From contig JAFMDF010000016.1 of assembly GCA_017857395.1 (NCBI GenBank), positions 1-64,000 of the forward strand: 64,000 nt of DNA, written 5' to 3'. Of this stretch, positions 30,982-40,629 are shown in pieces. The notes beneath the pieces are model-generated. The model worked only from the letters and a program-made list of their open reading frames with translations. It had not been told where the DNA came from and ran no database searches. Made by a program: the position numbers and the translations under genes. The stretch comes from Bacteroidota bacterium (lineage in GTDB: Bacteria > Bacteroidota > Bacteroidia > Chitinophagales > Saprospiraceae). Each line of letters starts with the position of its first letter. The first letter of the stretch is position 1.

Positions 30982-33888
30982 TTACTGAACCCGACTAAGG
31001 GTCATTTCTCCTCTATCGTTACTTAATACAATATTATTTTCATCCACGACCACACCATTCTGAACCATTATAAACCGTCCAAAATTAACTTCAAAAGAAA
31101 ACTCATTTCCATTAACTTCGCCATTGGATAATTCTTGCTTACCACGAGTAGTTTCTATACTTCCAGTTAAAGTAGTTCCCTCAATATTAAAAGTGTAAGT
31201 CTGCTCAATTTCTCCCCTTGGTGTTTGAGCGATGCCTTTCCATTGACCGCTAAAATCAATGGCTTCTCCAGTAGGCATTACTTCTTTAGTTTCCTTAGTG
31301 GTTTTGCCATCTTTTTTTGCTTTTTTATTTTCCTTTCTAGTTTCCTTTCGAGAAGGAGGTCTTCCTCCACCTCGCTGATTTCCTCCTTGTGGTGCACCAC
31401 CACCTTGCATACCGCCACCGCTGCCGCCGTCTCCACCACCCATCAAATCGTCATTTCTAACAGAACGGGTCTTTTTTCGGCTATTTTTGAAATCAACTTT
31501 TCCAAATTGGTAACTGAAATTGATTCGAACACTTCTATTTAACCTAAGGCTATTACTATACTGCGAGAAAGTAGGAGAAATCAACTCTGTTTTGATATTC
31601 CAACCTCGATTGGCAAAATTTTCTAACCCTAAACCAATACTCCCTTTTTTATTTTTAAAATCTTTATTGACCCCAATTGAATACATCCCAAAGCCACCTC
31701 TAGTGCCTTGTAATTCCACTCTTCGACCTCGCCCAAAACTAAAGGCTTGTATCGTCCAACCTTTGTTCATTTTGTATTGTCCCATTAAACGACCGCCATA
31801 ATTCCAGCCTGAGTTGGTAGCCGTTACCGAAGTGCTATTTAGACCTGTTACTTGACCTTCTAATTTAGAAAACCGAATATTCACGCCTCCATTGATGGAT
31901 AATTTATCAGAAATATTGATGTTGGCAAAGACGTTCGCACCAACAGATTTTTCTTTACCAATATTTTCATAAGTGGTCAAAATAGCACCGGGAATAGAAT
32001 CAATCGGGAAACGCACTCGATTGATGGCATTATCCGTACTTCTACCAAAAACAGAGACATTCAGATAAGTTTTTTTAATCAATTTACTAAAACTCAATTC
32101 TAGGTTATCCGCCAATTCTGGTCGCAATAGTGGATTGCCTACTTGAATATCTTGATTGTTTTGGATATTCACATTTGGATTTAATTGTCTTAACCAAGGT
32201 CTTTGAATTCGACGATTATAACCTAATTTAATAGTCGTAAAATCCTTAAATGTTTTAGATACATTGATGCTTGGTACAACATTGCTATAATCAGGAATAT
32301 TAATATTTATATTGTCTTGAGTGGCATCAACGAAAGTTCTTTCCCATCGAACACCCGCCTTAAAGGTATATTTTCCAGCTGTAGAAATGGTATAAGAAGT
32401 ATAAGCCGCTGCTATGTTTTGGTTGTAATCTAAAGCACCTGCTGGTCTGGAAAAATCGGCATTAAAATCATTGCGAGAACTGGCAAATTCATAAGAATAA
32501 TCACTATTGACTCGTCGCAAAATACCTTTTCCACCAATTTCAAAAATTTGTTTATCACCGATTGGTTGGATATAATCCGTTTGTAGGGTGACTTCCTGAT
32601 TTAGATTATCATCTAAATTTTTAATACTATTGATAAAAGATTCATCTGCTGATAAGTTATCAGAAATAAAATTGCTGTTTTCATCAGTTCGACTATATAA
32701 AGAAGACATACTAAACTCATGTCCTGGCTTAAATATTTTTAAATAATCTACATTTACATCTGTACTGCCTGAAAAACGGTCGCTGCTTATATCTCTTAAG
32801 TTAGTACTAGCTAATTGCCCCTCAGAGAAAAGTTCAGAAGTTCGCAATTCATCTCTAGAGAAATTGCGAATGCCATATCGAACACCTCCAGACAAAAACT
32901 GTGTTTTATCAATATCATAATCAAAACCCAAATTATAGCGACCAAAAATGCCATTGTCTTTAGCATTGGAGAACTGATGGGTTCGGTTGGTCCTATTTCC
33001 AAAATTGGTGATTTGTTCTAAATCTGTCTCTGCTTTATTATAAAAAGCACGACCAAATCCACCAAGCGTCATCCCAAATTTTCCTTTCCTTAAACTACCA
33101 TTTAAACCCAAATTAGAGCCTCTTAAACCAACTCCTGTATTCAGGTTCAAATAATAGCCTTGCAAATTATTTTTTTTGGTTATAATATTTATAATTCCCC
33201 CTGAACCTTCGGCATCGTATTTCGCCGATGGAGAAGTAATGACTTCCACCGTTTTTATCATATCCGCAGGCAACATTTTTAAAGCATCAGCAATATTAGC
33301 GGCTATAATGGTGGAAGGTTTATTATTGATTAATACAGTAATATTGGAATTTCCTTTTAAAGATACATTTCCTTCTAAATCAACGGTTAGCAAAGGCACT
33401 TTTCGCAAAACATCTGCTGCATCTCCTCCTTTAGCTAAATTATCTTGGTCGGCATTATAAACCAATCTATCTACTTTTTCTTCTATTAATGACCGTTCGC
33501 CAGTAACCGTTACTTCATCCAAAGTAGCAGCACCTTCTGATAAAAGAATTTCTCCTAAATTGATACTACGTTCTTTTTCAATGACTACATTGTCCACTAC
33601 TTTTTTATCGTAACCCAGATAAGAAATTTCTAGCTTATAATTGCCATCAATTAATTCATTTATTGAAAACTTACCTTTCTCATCGGTAATTGTACCGTCA
33701 ACTAGTTCATCTTCTAAGAAAAGAGAAATGGTTGAAAATTCGACGCCAGCACCGCCTTTATCATCGAGTATCGTTCCCGAAATCTTACCAATCCCTTTTT
33801 TACGAAGGGAAGTCCCTGTGCCAGGTATTTGAGCATAGCTAAGAATTGTACCTAACAAAAAGAATAATAAAAGAAAATAACTTTTCAT
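30982..33888 (-). CDS. TonB-receptor-like outer-membrane protein with C-terminal extension
   Basis: A 968-aa exported protein: signal peptide, a carboxypeptidase-regulatory-like domain (about 30-110), a plug (about 120-240, VDRLVYNADQDNLAKGGDAADVLRKVP and KYDAEGSGGIINIITKKN) and an outer-membrane barrel of the PF14905 type to about 795 (INFSYQFGKVDF). Receptors normally end there. This one continues with a Gly-rich linker (about 810-850), a Lys/Glu-rich stretch (SRKETRKENKKAKKDGK) and a final beta-rich domain of about 95 residues (IDFSGQWKGIAQTPRGEIEQ). The extension would sit on one face of the membrane; its role is unknown. It is divergent from the LytS/LytTR pair, a common arrangement. Confidence 0.85.
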   Translation of the reverse strand: MKSYFLLLFFLLGTILSYAQIPGTGTSLRKKGIGKISGTILDDKGGAGVEFSTISLFLEDELVDGTITDEKGKFSINELIDGNYKLEISYLGYDKKVVDNVVIEKERSINLGEILLSEGAATLDEVTVTGERSLIEEKVDRLVYNADQDNLAKGGDAADVLRKVPLLTVDLEGNVSLKGNSNITVLINNKPSTIIAANIADALKMLPADMIKTVEVITSPSAKYDAEGSGGIINIITKKNNLQGYYLNLNTGVGLRGSNLGLNGSLRKGKFGMTLGGFGRAFYNKAETDLEQITNFGNRTNRTHQFSNAKDNGIFGRYNLGFDYDIDKTQFLSGGVRYGIRNFSRDELRTSELFSEGQLASTNLRDISSDRFSGSTDVNVDYLKIFKPGHEFSMSSLYSRTDENSNFISDNLSADESFINSIKNLDDNLNQEVTLQTDYIQPIGDKQIFEIGGKGILRRVNSDYSYEFASSRNDFNADFSRPAGALDYNQNIAAAYTSYTISTAGKYTFKAGVRWERTFVDATQDNININIPDYSNVVPSINVSKTFKDFTTIKLGYNRRIQRPWLRQLNPNVNIQNNQDIQVGNPLLRPELADNLELSFSKLIKKTYLNVSVFGRSTDNAINRVRFPIDSIPGAILTTYENIGKEKSVGANVFANINISDKLSINGGVNIRFSKLEGQVTGLNSTSVTATNSGWNYGGRLMGQYKMNKGWTIQAFSFGRGRRVELQGTRGGFGMYSIGVNKDFKNKKGSIGLGLENFANRGWNIKTELISPTFSQYSNSLRLNRSVRINFSYQFGKVDFKNSRKKTRSVRNDDLMGGGDGGSGGGMQGGGAPQGGNQRGGGRPPSRKETRKENKKAKKDGKTTKETKEVMPTGEAIDFSGQWKGIAQTPRGEIEQTYTFNIEGTTLTGSIETTRGKQELSNGEVNGNEFSFEVNFGRFIMVQNGVVVDENNIVLSNDRGEMTLSRVQ

Positions 33889-34129
33889 TTTTATAATGTT
33901 TTAGTGGATATAAGCCACATAGACAATTGGGTGATTTTTTGTAATATATTGCAACAGCAAAAATGAGTTATTTTTCTAATTTAAAATTGGAATTCAGCCA
34001 AACGAGCAGGTCTAATCGGCAGTTCGGTAATTATATTCGACCATTCCGAATAGTCGACTTAAAAGGGGGAAGTATCGAATAAAATAACCGAGTTATCTAT
34101 CAGCAGGTATAATATGGCTTAAGGATGGT

Positions 34130-34137
34130 ATTTTTGT
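34130..34137 (+). promoter_or_regulatory. Probable -7 box of the LytS/LytTR operon
   Basis: TATTTTTG matches TAnnTTTG and is followed by a predicted start near 34142, right at the foot of the hairpin 34145-34208. The rest of the 323-bp gap 33889-34211 shows no other clear element. Confidence 0.4.
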
Positions 34138-34144
34138 GGTATTG

Positions 34145-34208
34145 TAACGCGGATTATTAATCCGTATATAAGTTTTAAAATTTAAAGGCAGATTAACAAT
34201 CCGCGTTA
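34145..34208. repeat. Extragenic palindrome in the leader of the kinase gene
   Basis: TAACGCGGATTATTAATC (34145-34162) pairs with GATTAACAATCCGCGTTA (34191-34208) with one mismatch. It ends 3 bp before the ATG at 34212. The core GATTAACAATCC recurs in the palindrome at 39441-39488. Confidence 0.7.
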
Positions 34209-34211
34209 TTT

Positions 34212-35252
34212 ATGGCATCATTTCCAGAAAAAAATAAAAAACTACTGATTCACATCGCTTTTTGGTGTGTCTATGCCTCTTTTTTCTTTTATCAAATTAG
34301 TTTTTCTAGAGGAGATGGCCCAGATTGGGAACGCATACTAAAGGATTTTTCTTCCCATATTATTGCCATGCTTTTTATTAGCTACCTCAATTATTTTTTC
34401 TTTTTACCTCGGTTTTTTAAACATAAAAACATAGGCAGGTACTTTTTAGAATTTCTGCCTGTCTTTATCCTCTTGGGCTACTTAGTGGTTTTAGGAAAGC
34501 AATTTATTTTAGGAGGTTATCCCTATACGGAACGATGGTTGTATTCCACTAGATTTGCCGTCAATGTAATACTAAGTACCCTTTTTCTAGTCTTTTTTGT
34601 CGGTTTACTAAAATTTGTGGAAGATTGGTTTGAATTAGAAGCTCGGAAAACAGCATTAGAAAACGAAAAACTGACCTCTGAATTACGCTTTTTAAAAGCC
34701 CAGATTAATCCTCATTTTTTATTTAATACGCTGAATAATTTGTATTATCTAGCTTTTAATAATTCTCCTAATACGACAGAAGTCATTGCCAAACTATCCC
34801 AGATGATGCGCTATATGTTATATGATAGCAATCATCCAAAAGTATCCTTAAACAAAGAAATTGAGTATATCCAAAATTACATCAGTTTAGAAAAATTGCG
34901 ATTTGAGAAGGACGTACCTATTGAGTTTGAAGTAGAAGGGAATACGGCAGGAGTGACGATTGTACCGCTAGTTTTAATTACTTTTTTAGAAAATGCTTTT
35001 AAACATGGCGTGAGCAATACCGCTAAAAATTCATGGATTAAGGCGAAGATTAATGTTGCAAAAGGCGTTTGTCATTATGAAGTTGCTAATAGTAAAATAG
35101 CCGAATCAGGCAAAACGGTAAAAGAAAAATCGGGTATTGGTTTGCAGAATGTAAAAAGGCGATTAGATTTGAGCTATCCAGATAATTATGAAATAGAAGT
35201 AGCCGATAAAGAAGATAGTTATACGGTTGGCTTAAAATTAAATCTCGTATGA
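34212..35252 (+). CDS. LytS-type sensor histidine kinase
   Basis: A 346-aa membrane protein with four predicted helices in residues 10-140 (for example HIAFWCVYASFFFYQISF and FLPVFILLGYLVVLG), a short coiled linker, and a His_kinase domain (PF06580 type) with FLKAQINPHFLFNTLNNLYYLAF carrying the phospho-acceptor His. A degenerate HATPase domain follows (FLENAFKHGVSN, GIGLQNVKRRL). It overlaps the next gene by 4 bp, so kinase and LytTR regulator are coupled. Signal unknown. It probably controls the divergent receptor operon (inference). Confidence 0.92.
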   Translation: MASFPEKNKKLLIHIAFWCVYASFFFYQISFSRGDGPDWERILKDFSSHIIAMLFISYLNYFFFLPRFFKHKNIGRYFLEFLPVFILLGYLVVLGKQFILGGYPYTERWLYSTRFAVNVILSTLFLVFFVGLLKFVEDWFELEARKTALENEKLTSELRFLKAQINPHFLFNTLNNLYYLAFNNSPNTTEVIAKLSQMMRYMLYDSNHPKVSLNKEIEYIQNYISLEKLRFEKDVPIEFEVEGNTAGVTIVPLVLITFLENAFKHGVSNTAKNSWIKAKINVAKGVCHYEVANSKIAESGKTVKEKSGIGLQNVKRRLDLSYPDNYEIEVADKEDSYTVGLKLNLV

Positions 35253-35992
35253 ATCTAAGCTGTATCATAGTCGAAGATGAGCCGATGGCTCGAAATTTAT
35301 TGGAACAATATATTGCTAAGATTTCCTCCTTGACCTTATTAGCGGCTTTCTCCAATCCTTTAAAAGCCTTAGATTTTTTAAGGGAAACAACACCTGATAT
35401 TTTATTTCTGGATGTGCAAATGCCAGAAATTACAGGTATCTCTCTATTAAAAATTTTGAAAAAGAAACCGCTTGTTATTCTAACGACTGCCTACTCCGAA
35501 TATGCGATTGAAGGCTATGAATTGGATGTGACGGATTATTTATTAAAGCCTATCACCTTCGAGCGTTTTTTGAAGACTGTAGAAAAAGTAACTCAACGTA
35601 AAGGACTTTTAACAAGTGGACAAGCTTTAGTAGAAACCCCTAAAGAAATACAAGCTACCCCTCAAAACCCTTTCATTTTTGTAAAAGATGGAACAACGCT
35701 AGTTAAGATAAAATTAGCCGATATCTTATATATAGAAGGCTTAAAAGATTATGTAAAAATCCATACACCTAAAGGAAAAATCACCACTTTACAACGACTG
35801 AAAACCTTAGAGAAAGAATTGCCAAGTCATCAGTTTATTCGAGTGCATCATTCTTTTATCATTGCGGTAGAATGGATTGAAGTGATTCATCGAGATAGAA
35901 TAGAAATTAATACTGATTTAATTCCGATTAGTGATACTTATCGAAAGGCCTTCAAAGAGTTTATTGACAATCGACATATAGGTAAAATATAA
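35249..35992 (+). CDS. LytTR-family response regulator
   Basis: A 247-aa regulator. The receiver domain is residues 1-120, with acidic VEDE near the N-terminus, phospho-acceptor D in ILFLDVQMPEITG (about residue 53) and Lys in DYLLKPITF. The LytTR DNA-binding domain is at about 145-245 (FIFVKDGTTLVKIKLADILYIEG, RVHHSFIIAVEWI). It is the partner of the upstream LytS-type kinase. Typical targets are direct repeats upstream of neighbouring genes; none was identified. Confidence 0.93.
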   Translation: MNLSCIIVEDEPMARNLLEQYIAKISSLTLLAAFSNPLKALDFLRETTPDILFLDVQMPEITGISLLKILKKKPLVILTTAYSEYAIEGYELDVTDYLLKPITFERFLKTVEKVTQRKGLLTSGQALVETPKEIQATPQNPFIFVKDGTTLVKIKLADILYIEGLKDYVKIHTPKGKITTLQRLKTLEKELPSHQFIRVHHSFIIAVEWIEVIHRDRIEINTDLIPISDTYRKAFKEFIDNRHIGKI

Positions 35993-36222
35993 GGTTATGC
36001 ATTTAAAGTTGGCCAAAAAAACGGTTGTTCACCGAATAATTGAGACCATATTACCTATATTGAAGGATGTTTGTTTTATGGATTATATTTTAAATAACAC
36101 AGAAACCACCATTCTTTAATCTAACTAAATTCTAGTTTTACTAACAGGAATTTTAAATATAGAAATAGGACTATTATAACCTATGATATATTCCAAAATT
36201 CAGTATTAAAATTTAATCTATT

Positions 36223-36795
36223 ATGAAAAAAGCATTGTTTTTTATCGCCACTTTTATGGTTGCTACTTTAACCATTACCGCTCAATCTGTATATAAATTA
36301 GACAAGGCACACGCTAGTATGAGCTTTACGGTAACTCATTTAGGTATGTCTGAGATTGATGGTGTTTTTAAAGACTATGAGGCAACGATTACAACTAGTA
36401 AAGAAGATTTTTCTGATGCAGTTATTGAGGCAAGTGCGGACTTAACCACCATGTCAACTAATAATGGTGGACGAGATGGGCATCTGCAAAAAGAAGATAT
36501 GTTCGATACGGCAAATCATCCAAAATTGACTTTTAAGAGCACAGCTATTGAAAAAATAGATGATAAAAATTTCAAGGTAACTGGCGATTTGACCATTAAA
36601 GGAACGACAAAATCGGTAACGCTTGATTTAAAACTATTGGGCACAGGGGAACATCGTCGCTCAAAGAAACCAATGGCTGGTTTTAAATTAACTGGAACAG
36701 TCAATAGAACAGATTTTGGTGTTGGTGCAATGCCCGCTATGATGGTTGGCGAAGCAGTAGAATTGAGAGCAAGTGGAGAATTTGTACAGGAATAG
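36223..36795 (+). CDS. YceI-family periplasmic lipocalin-like protein
   Basis: 190 aa with an N-terminal signal peptide (ALFFIATFMVATLTITAQ). The family pattern is clear: YKLDKAHASMSFTVTHLGMSEIDGVFKDYEATI at the start, DGHLQKEDMFDTANHPKLTFKST in the middle and VNRTDFGVG near the end. YceI proteins bind isoprenoid-type lipids in a beta barrel and are often stress-induced. It is monocistronic here; the 230-bp gap upstream holds no recognised site. Confidence 0.93.
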   Translation: MKKALFFIATFMVATLTITAQSVYKLDKAHASMSFTVTHLGMSEIDGVFKDYEATITTSKEDFSDAVIEASADLTTMSTNNGGRDGHLQKEDMFDTANHPKLTFKSTAIEKIDDKNFKVTGDLTIKGTTKSVTLDLKLLGTGEHRRSKKPMAGFKLTGTVNRTDFGVGAMPAMMVGEAVELRASGEFVQE

Positions 36796-36954
36796 AAGCT
36801 TAAAATTTATCTTATTCATTAAGTCGCAAGGTGGGGTTGACCTACCTTGCGAAATTTTATAAGTAAGTACTGTTACTTATTTCGTTACTTAGAATGGCAT
36901 TTTTGTTAAAACAGATGACTTACTTGTTCCTTCAATAATAAATATTTTTGCTTT

Positions 36955-38034
36955 ATGAAATGGCTAAACCTTTTCGCTCTCCTTTTTCTAATAATTGGCG
37001 CGGTAGCTTATCAGTTGCCTTTGACACCTAATTCTTCCGAACCTGTCCATTCTATAAAAACAGAGAAAATAAAAGGCGTTTGTTGGGAGGCGAGAGACAG
37101 CATTGGGATGTCTGCCATTGAAAGTTTGGATGCCTATCATGTAAACTGGATTTCTCAAACGCCTTTTGGCTGGCAACAGCAACATAATAGCCCAGAAATT
37201 GCCTTTCATAGTAACCGAGGTTTGTGGGGGGAAAGAGATATAGGCTTAAGTCATACCGCCCAATTAGCTAAACAAAAAGGCATAAAAACGCTATTGAAAC
37301 CACATATTTGGCTTAGACAAGGAAATGGTAAATGGCGGTCGGATATTGAAATGGATAGCCCAAAAGATTGGCAGGAATGGTTTTACCAATACAAAAAATT
37401 TATTTTGCATCATGCTCAATTAGCAGAAACACATGGCTTTGAGGGCTTGTGTATTGGTACTGAATTATATATTACCTCTGCAAAACACGAAAAAGAATGG
37501 CGTAATATAATTGCTGAAATCCGAAAAGTCTATTCTGGACAACTCACCTATGCTGCCAATTTTTATAAAGAATATAATGAAATTCAATTTTGGGATGCAC
37601 TCGATTTTATTGGCTTACAAGCCTATTTTCCGTTGACAGATAAAGAATCCCCTTCTCTTAAGGACTTAGAAAAAGGATGGGGAATGCATCATAAGGAACT
37701 TGAAAAACTTTACAAAAAATGGCAAAAACCAATTGTTTTTACAGAAATAGGCTATCGAAGTAGTCAAGACGCAGCCATTCGACCTTGGGAATGGGAAGAT
37801 AAAGGGCCCGTAGAAACAGAAAAAATTTCCGCCGAAACGCAAGCATTATGCTACAAAGCGATGTTTAAGACCTTTTGGAAAGAGGAGTGGATGGCAGGTG
37901 TTTTTCTTTGGAAATGGACTTCTGAAAATCATGGTCAGCAAATGGAGAATAGGCGAAAAAGGCAGCCTTCGCCTTTGAGTTTTACGCCAAAGGAAGAGGG
38001 GCTAAAAGTATTACAAGAATGGTTTAAAAAATAA
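36955..38034 (+). CDS. GH113-like TIM-barrel glycoside hydrolase
   Basis: A 359-aa protein with an N-terminal signal or anchor (WLNLFALLFLIIGAVAYQLP). The barrel starts with IKGVCWEARDSIGM. The likely acid/base Glu is in FEGLCIGTELYI and the nucleophile Glu in PIVFTEIGYRS, with FIGLQAYFPL between them. This fits the GH113 (beta-mannanase) clan A layout, though glycosidase family numbers for such proteins are uncertain. The gene is followed at once by a dioxygenase remnant with no gap. Confidence 0.78.
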   Translation: MKWLNLFALLFLIIGAVAYQLPLTPNSSEPVHSIKTEKIKGVCWEARDSIGMSAIESLDAYHVNWISQTPFGWQQQHNSPEIAFHSNRGLWGERDIGLSHTAQLAKQKGIKTLLKPHIWLRQGNGKWRSDIEMDSPKDWQEWFYQYKKFILHHAQLAETHGFEGLCIGTELYITSAKHEKEWRNIIAEIRKVYSGQLTYAANFYKEYNEIQFWDALDFIGLQAYFPLTDKESPSLKDLEKGWGMHHKELEKLYKKWQKPIVFTEIGYRSSQDAAIRPWEWEDKGPVETEKISAETQALCYKAMFKTFWKEEWMAGVFLWKWTSENHGQQMENRRKRQPSPLSFTPKEEGLKVLQEWFKK

Positions 38035-38035
38035 A

Positions 38036-38344
38036 GGAAATTATCATCCAAATGGCAATGGTGATATTGAGGATTACGACAAAGCAGAAATTGCTTTAAG
38101 AGGTCATGTTTTCACCAATGAAAAAGGGGAATTTGCTTTTCATAGCGTAAAACCTGGTTTATATTACGGTCATAGGCGACAAATTCATTATCAAATAACT
38201 GCTCCCAATCAAGCACCTCTGACTACTCAAACTTATTGGATGACTGAAAAAGGAGATGCTAGAGACCAAGCGGATAGAACAGATAACCATACAGAAGATT
38301 GCCGATTTTTGGATTTTAAAGCGGATGGCAATGGGGGAGAATAA
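38036..38344 (+). pseudogene. C-terminal remnant of an intradiol-dioxygenase-like gene
   Basis: There is no start codon; the frame runs directly from the stop region of the hydrolase gene to TAA 38344. The protein reads DYDKAEIALRGHVFTNEKGEF, SVKPGLYYGHRRQIHYQIT and so on, matching the C-terminal half of intradiol ring-cleavage dioxygenase-like proteins (metal-site RxxxIH region). The N-terminal half is missing. About 100 codons remain, so this is debris, probably from the same rearrangement that left the receptor fragment just downstream. Confidence 0.7.
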
Positions 38345-38366
38345 TACGGTATCAATTTTTTAAATT

Positions 38367-38513
38367 TATGGCAGACCAAGTCGCCCAATCGGGTGGGTCA
38401 ATTTTGGATGCCATGAAAGCTTTACCAGGGGTTACTGTTGACCAAGAAGGCAATGTGCTATTAAGAGGAAGTAGTCAAGTGGCTGTTTTGGTAGATGGTA
38501 AGCAATCAGGAAT
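38367..38513 (+). repeat. 147-bp exact copy of part of a TonB-type receptor gene
   Basis: Identical over its full length to 47551-47697 inside the receptor gene at 47144, same orientation, 9184 bp apart. It encodes the plug start (MADQVAQSGGSILDAMKALP...). The frame then runs nine unrelated codons to a stop at 38541. It has no gene of its own and is a fragment. Confidence 0.95.
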
Positions 38514-38566
38514 TCTCTTACACTCACTCATTGGCGACTAAAGTCACCAGTAAATTTATATAAATT

Positions 38567-39433
38567 ATGAAAAATTTCTTGTTATTGGTTATTGCATTAA
38601 CCTTAATTTTCCCTTCCTGTTCTACCTCTTCAAAAATAGGAAAAGTAGGAACGCCCATTTTTGTAGCCCCTGTAGGTGTACAAGCCTACTCCTTCCGGAA
38701 TTATTTCCCAAAAGATGTGCCAGGCACGCTTGACCGCATCCAAGCGATGGGTATCAAGGAAATAGAAGGCGGAGCAGGCAAAATTGCGCCTGAAGATTAT
38801 AAAAAAATGTGTGCGGATAGAGGTATTAGTATTCCTTCTACAGGTGCTAATTTTAAACAATTGGCTGAAGACCCAATGTCCATTGCAAAAACTGCCAAAG
38901 CCTTAGGGTCAAAATATGTAATGTGTGCTTGGGTGCCTCATGAAAGAGGTGAATTTAGCCTAGAAGACGCCAATAAAACCATTGAAGTCTTTAATGCTGC
39001 AGGAAAGGTATTGAAAGAAAATGGCTTGACTTTCTGCTACCATGCGCATGGTTACGAATTTCAACCTTACCAGGATGGCACTTTACTCGATTACATTATT
39101 CAAAATACCAATCCAGAATATGTGTCTTTCGAAATGGATATTTTTTGGGTGCAATTTGGCGGCGGTGACCCTGTTGCACTATTAAAAAAATATGGCAATC
39201 GTTGGAAATTATTGCACTTAAAAGATATGAAAAAAGGAATTGAAAAAGACCTGACAGGTGGGACTGATGTAGAGTATAATGTGCCATTAGGTACAGGAGA
39301 ATTGGATATGCCAGGCATTTTAAAAGAAGCCCGAAAAATAGGGATTGCTCATTATTTTATTGAAGATGAAAGTAGTGCAGTTGTAAACCAAGTTCCCCAA
39401 AGTATTGCCTATTTGAGAAGTTTAAAATATTAA
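38567..39433 (+). CDS. Xylose isomerase-like TIM-barrel lipoprotein
   Basis: 288 aa with a lipoprotein signal (ALTLIFPSCSTSS). The TIM barrel of the sugar phosphate isomerase/epimerase type (AP endonuclease 2-like) has VQAYSFRNYFPKDVPGTLDRIQAMG, YHAHGYEFQP, FEMDIFWVQFGGGDP, LLHLKDMKKG and the final metal Glu in HYFIEDESS. It would interconvert or dehydrate keto-sugars or inositols in the envelope. A TIM barrel of the same superfamily follows 73 bp downstream. Confidence 0.85.
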   Translation: MKNFLLLVIALTLIFPSCSTSSKIGKVGTPIFVAPVGVQAYSFRNYFPKDVPGTLDRIQAMGIKEIEGGAGKIAPEDYKKMCADRGISIPSTGANFKQLAEDPMSIAKTAKALGSKYVMCAWVPHERGEFSLEDANKTIEVFNAAGKVLKENGLTFCYHAHGYEFQPYQDGTLLDYIIQNTNPEYVSFEMDIFWVQFGGGDPVALLKKYGNRWKLLHLKDMKKGIEKDLTGGTDVEYNVPLGTGELDMPGILKEARKIGIAHYFIEDESSAVVNQVPQSIAYLRSLKY

Positions 39434-39440
39434 ATAAAGT

Positions 39441-39488
39441 GGATTGTTAATTCGCAGGCTAACATTTCTTATAGCGGATTAACAATCC
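39441..39488. repeat. Extragenic palindrome related to 34145-34208
   Basis: GGATTGTTAAT (39441-39451) pairs with ATTAACAATCC (39478-39488), extended by three pairs including one wobble. It lies between the two TIM-barrel genes. The core GATTAACAATCC is shared with the palindrome before the LytS gene. Confidence 0.65.
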
Positions 39489-39506
39489 TCAGGACAAAAC
39501 ATCATC

Positions 39507-40463
39507 ATGAAACGAAGAAATTTTATAAAGAACACTACTGCTTTTAGCATTGCTGCCACTACAGTAGGCTGTGCAAATACTTCTGCTACTGAAGTGAAGC
39601 AAGGAATTAAAGAAAAAAGATACCAAAACGGTCGTAGCCCTTGGCCAATTTGTCTGGATACAGCCACTATCAGAACCGCAGGTACTTTAGGCAAAAAAGT
39701 AGACATTGCTATTGAAGCAGGTTTTGATGCTATTGAGCCTTGGGATATGGAGTTAGCTGCTTTTGAAAAAGAAGGCGGCAATTTAAAAGAATTAGGCAAA
39801 AAAATTAGGGATAATGGTTTGTTTGTGCCGAGTATGATTGGATTGTGGAACTGTCTTCCTGAAAATGAAGCAGCATTCCAAGCATCGCTTCCCGAAACTA
39901 AAAATCGCTTGCGGATGGCATCGGAGATTGGTAGTCAATTTGCCCAAGCTATTCCCAATAAAGTAGGAGCGAATTATGACACCAAGTTTGTCGCTTCCTG
40001 TTATTGGCGCTTAATAGATATTGGTATCAAAGAATATAATATCACTCCTGCATTGGTCTTTGTAAAAATGTTCCCTTTAAAGACGATGGGACAAGCAGTT
40101 GCGGTAGCCTTAGACAGCAATCATCCAAAGGCTAAAATTATCCCTGATGTTTATCACATGTATATAAGTGAAGGTGGTTTTGAAGGTTTAAAGATGATGA
40201 ACGGAGATTTATTTGCTATTTTTCAATTCAATGATGCACCTAAAGGCATGAAATTAGAAGAAATGGAAGATAAACATCGAGTTTTTCCTGGTGATGGAAT
40301 GCTACCACTTCCGAAAATCCTAAAAGATTTAAAACAAACAGGATTTAAAGGCTGTGTGTCTTTAGAATTATATAACCCAGATTATCATGCACAAGACCCC
40401 TTATTTATCGCAAAAACTGGGCTAGAGAAAACCTTAAAAGTGATTGAAGAAGCTGGAGTATAA
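39507..40463 (+). CDS. Xylose isomerase-like TIM-barrel protein with twin-arginine-like signal
   Basis: 318 aa. The N-terminus MKRRNFIKNTTAFSIAATTVGC has a double Arg followed by a hydrophobic stretch and a possible lipobox Cys, as in many Bacteroidota Tat-exported isomerase-like proteins. The barrel matches hydroxypyruvate isomerase-like members: GFDAIEPWDMEL, VPSMIGLWN, IPDVYHMYISEGG, FQFNDAP and CVSLELYNPDYHAQDP. Reaction unknown. It pairs with the upstream TIM barrel, likely as one sugar-converting unit. Confidence 0.85.
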   Translation: MKRRNFIKNTTAFSIAATTVGCANTSATEVKQGIKEKRYQNGRSPWPICLDTATIRTAGTLGKKVDIAIEAGFDAIEPWDMELAAFEKEGGNLKELGKKIRDNGLFVPSMIGLWNCLPENEAAFQASLPETKNRLRMASEIGSQFAQAIPNKVGANYDTKFVASCYWRLIDIGIKEYNITPALVFVKMFPLKTMGQAVAVALDSNHPKAKIIPDVYHMYISEGGFEGLKMMNGDLFAIFQFNDAPKGMKLEEMEDKHRVFPGDGMLPLPKILKDLKQTGFKGCVSLELYNPDYHAQDPLFIAKTGLEKTLKVIEEAGV

Positions 40464-40629
40464 TTTGTTCAGGAATGATAGCTATTTTGGGCAATTAACC
40501 CATTCTAGAAAAATCAGAAAGAAATCAAAATCATTTGCACACTCCAAGCTAAACTAAAAGCGATATTTGTTATATAAATAAGGAAATGGTTGTCAAACGA
40601 TTACATCATTTTATTGCAAAACTTACCCT

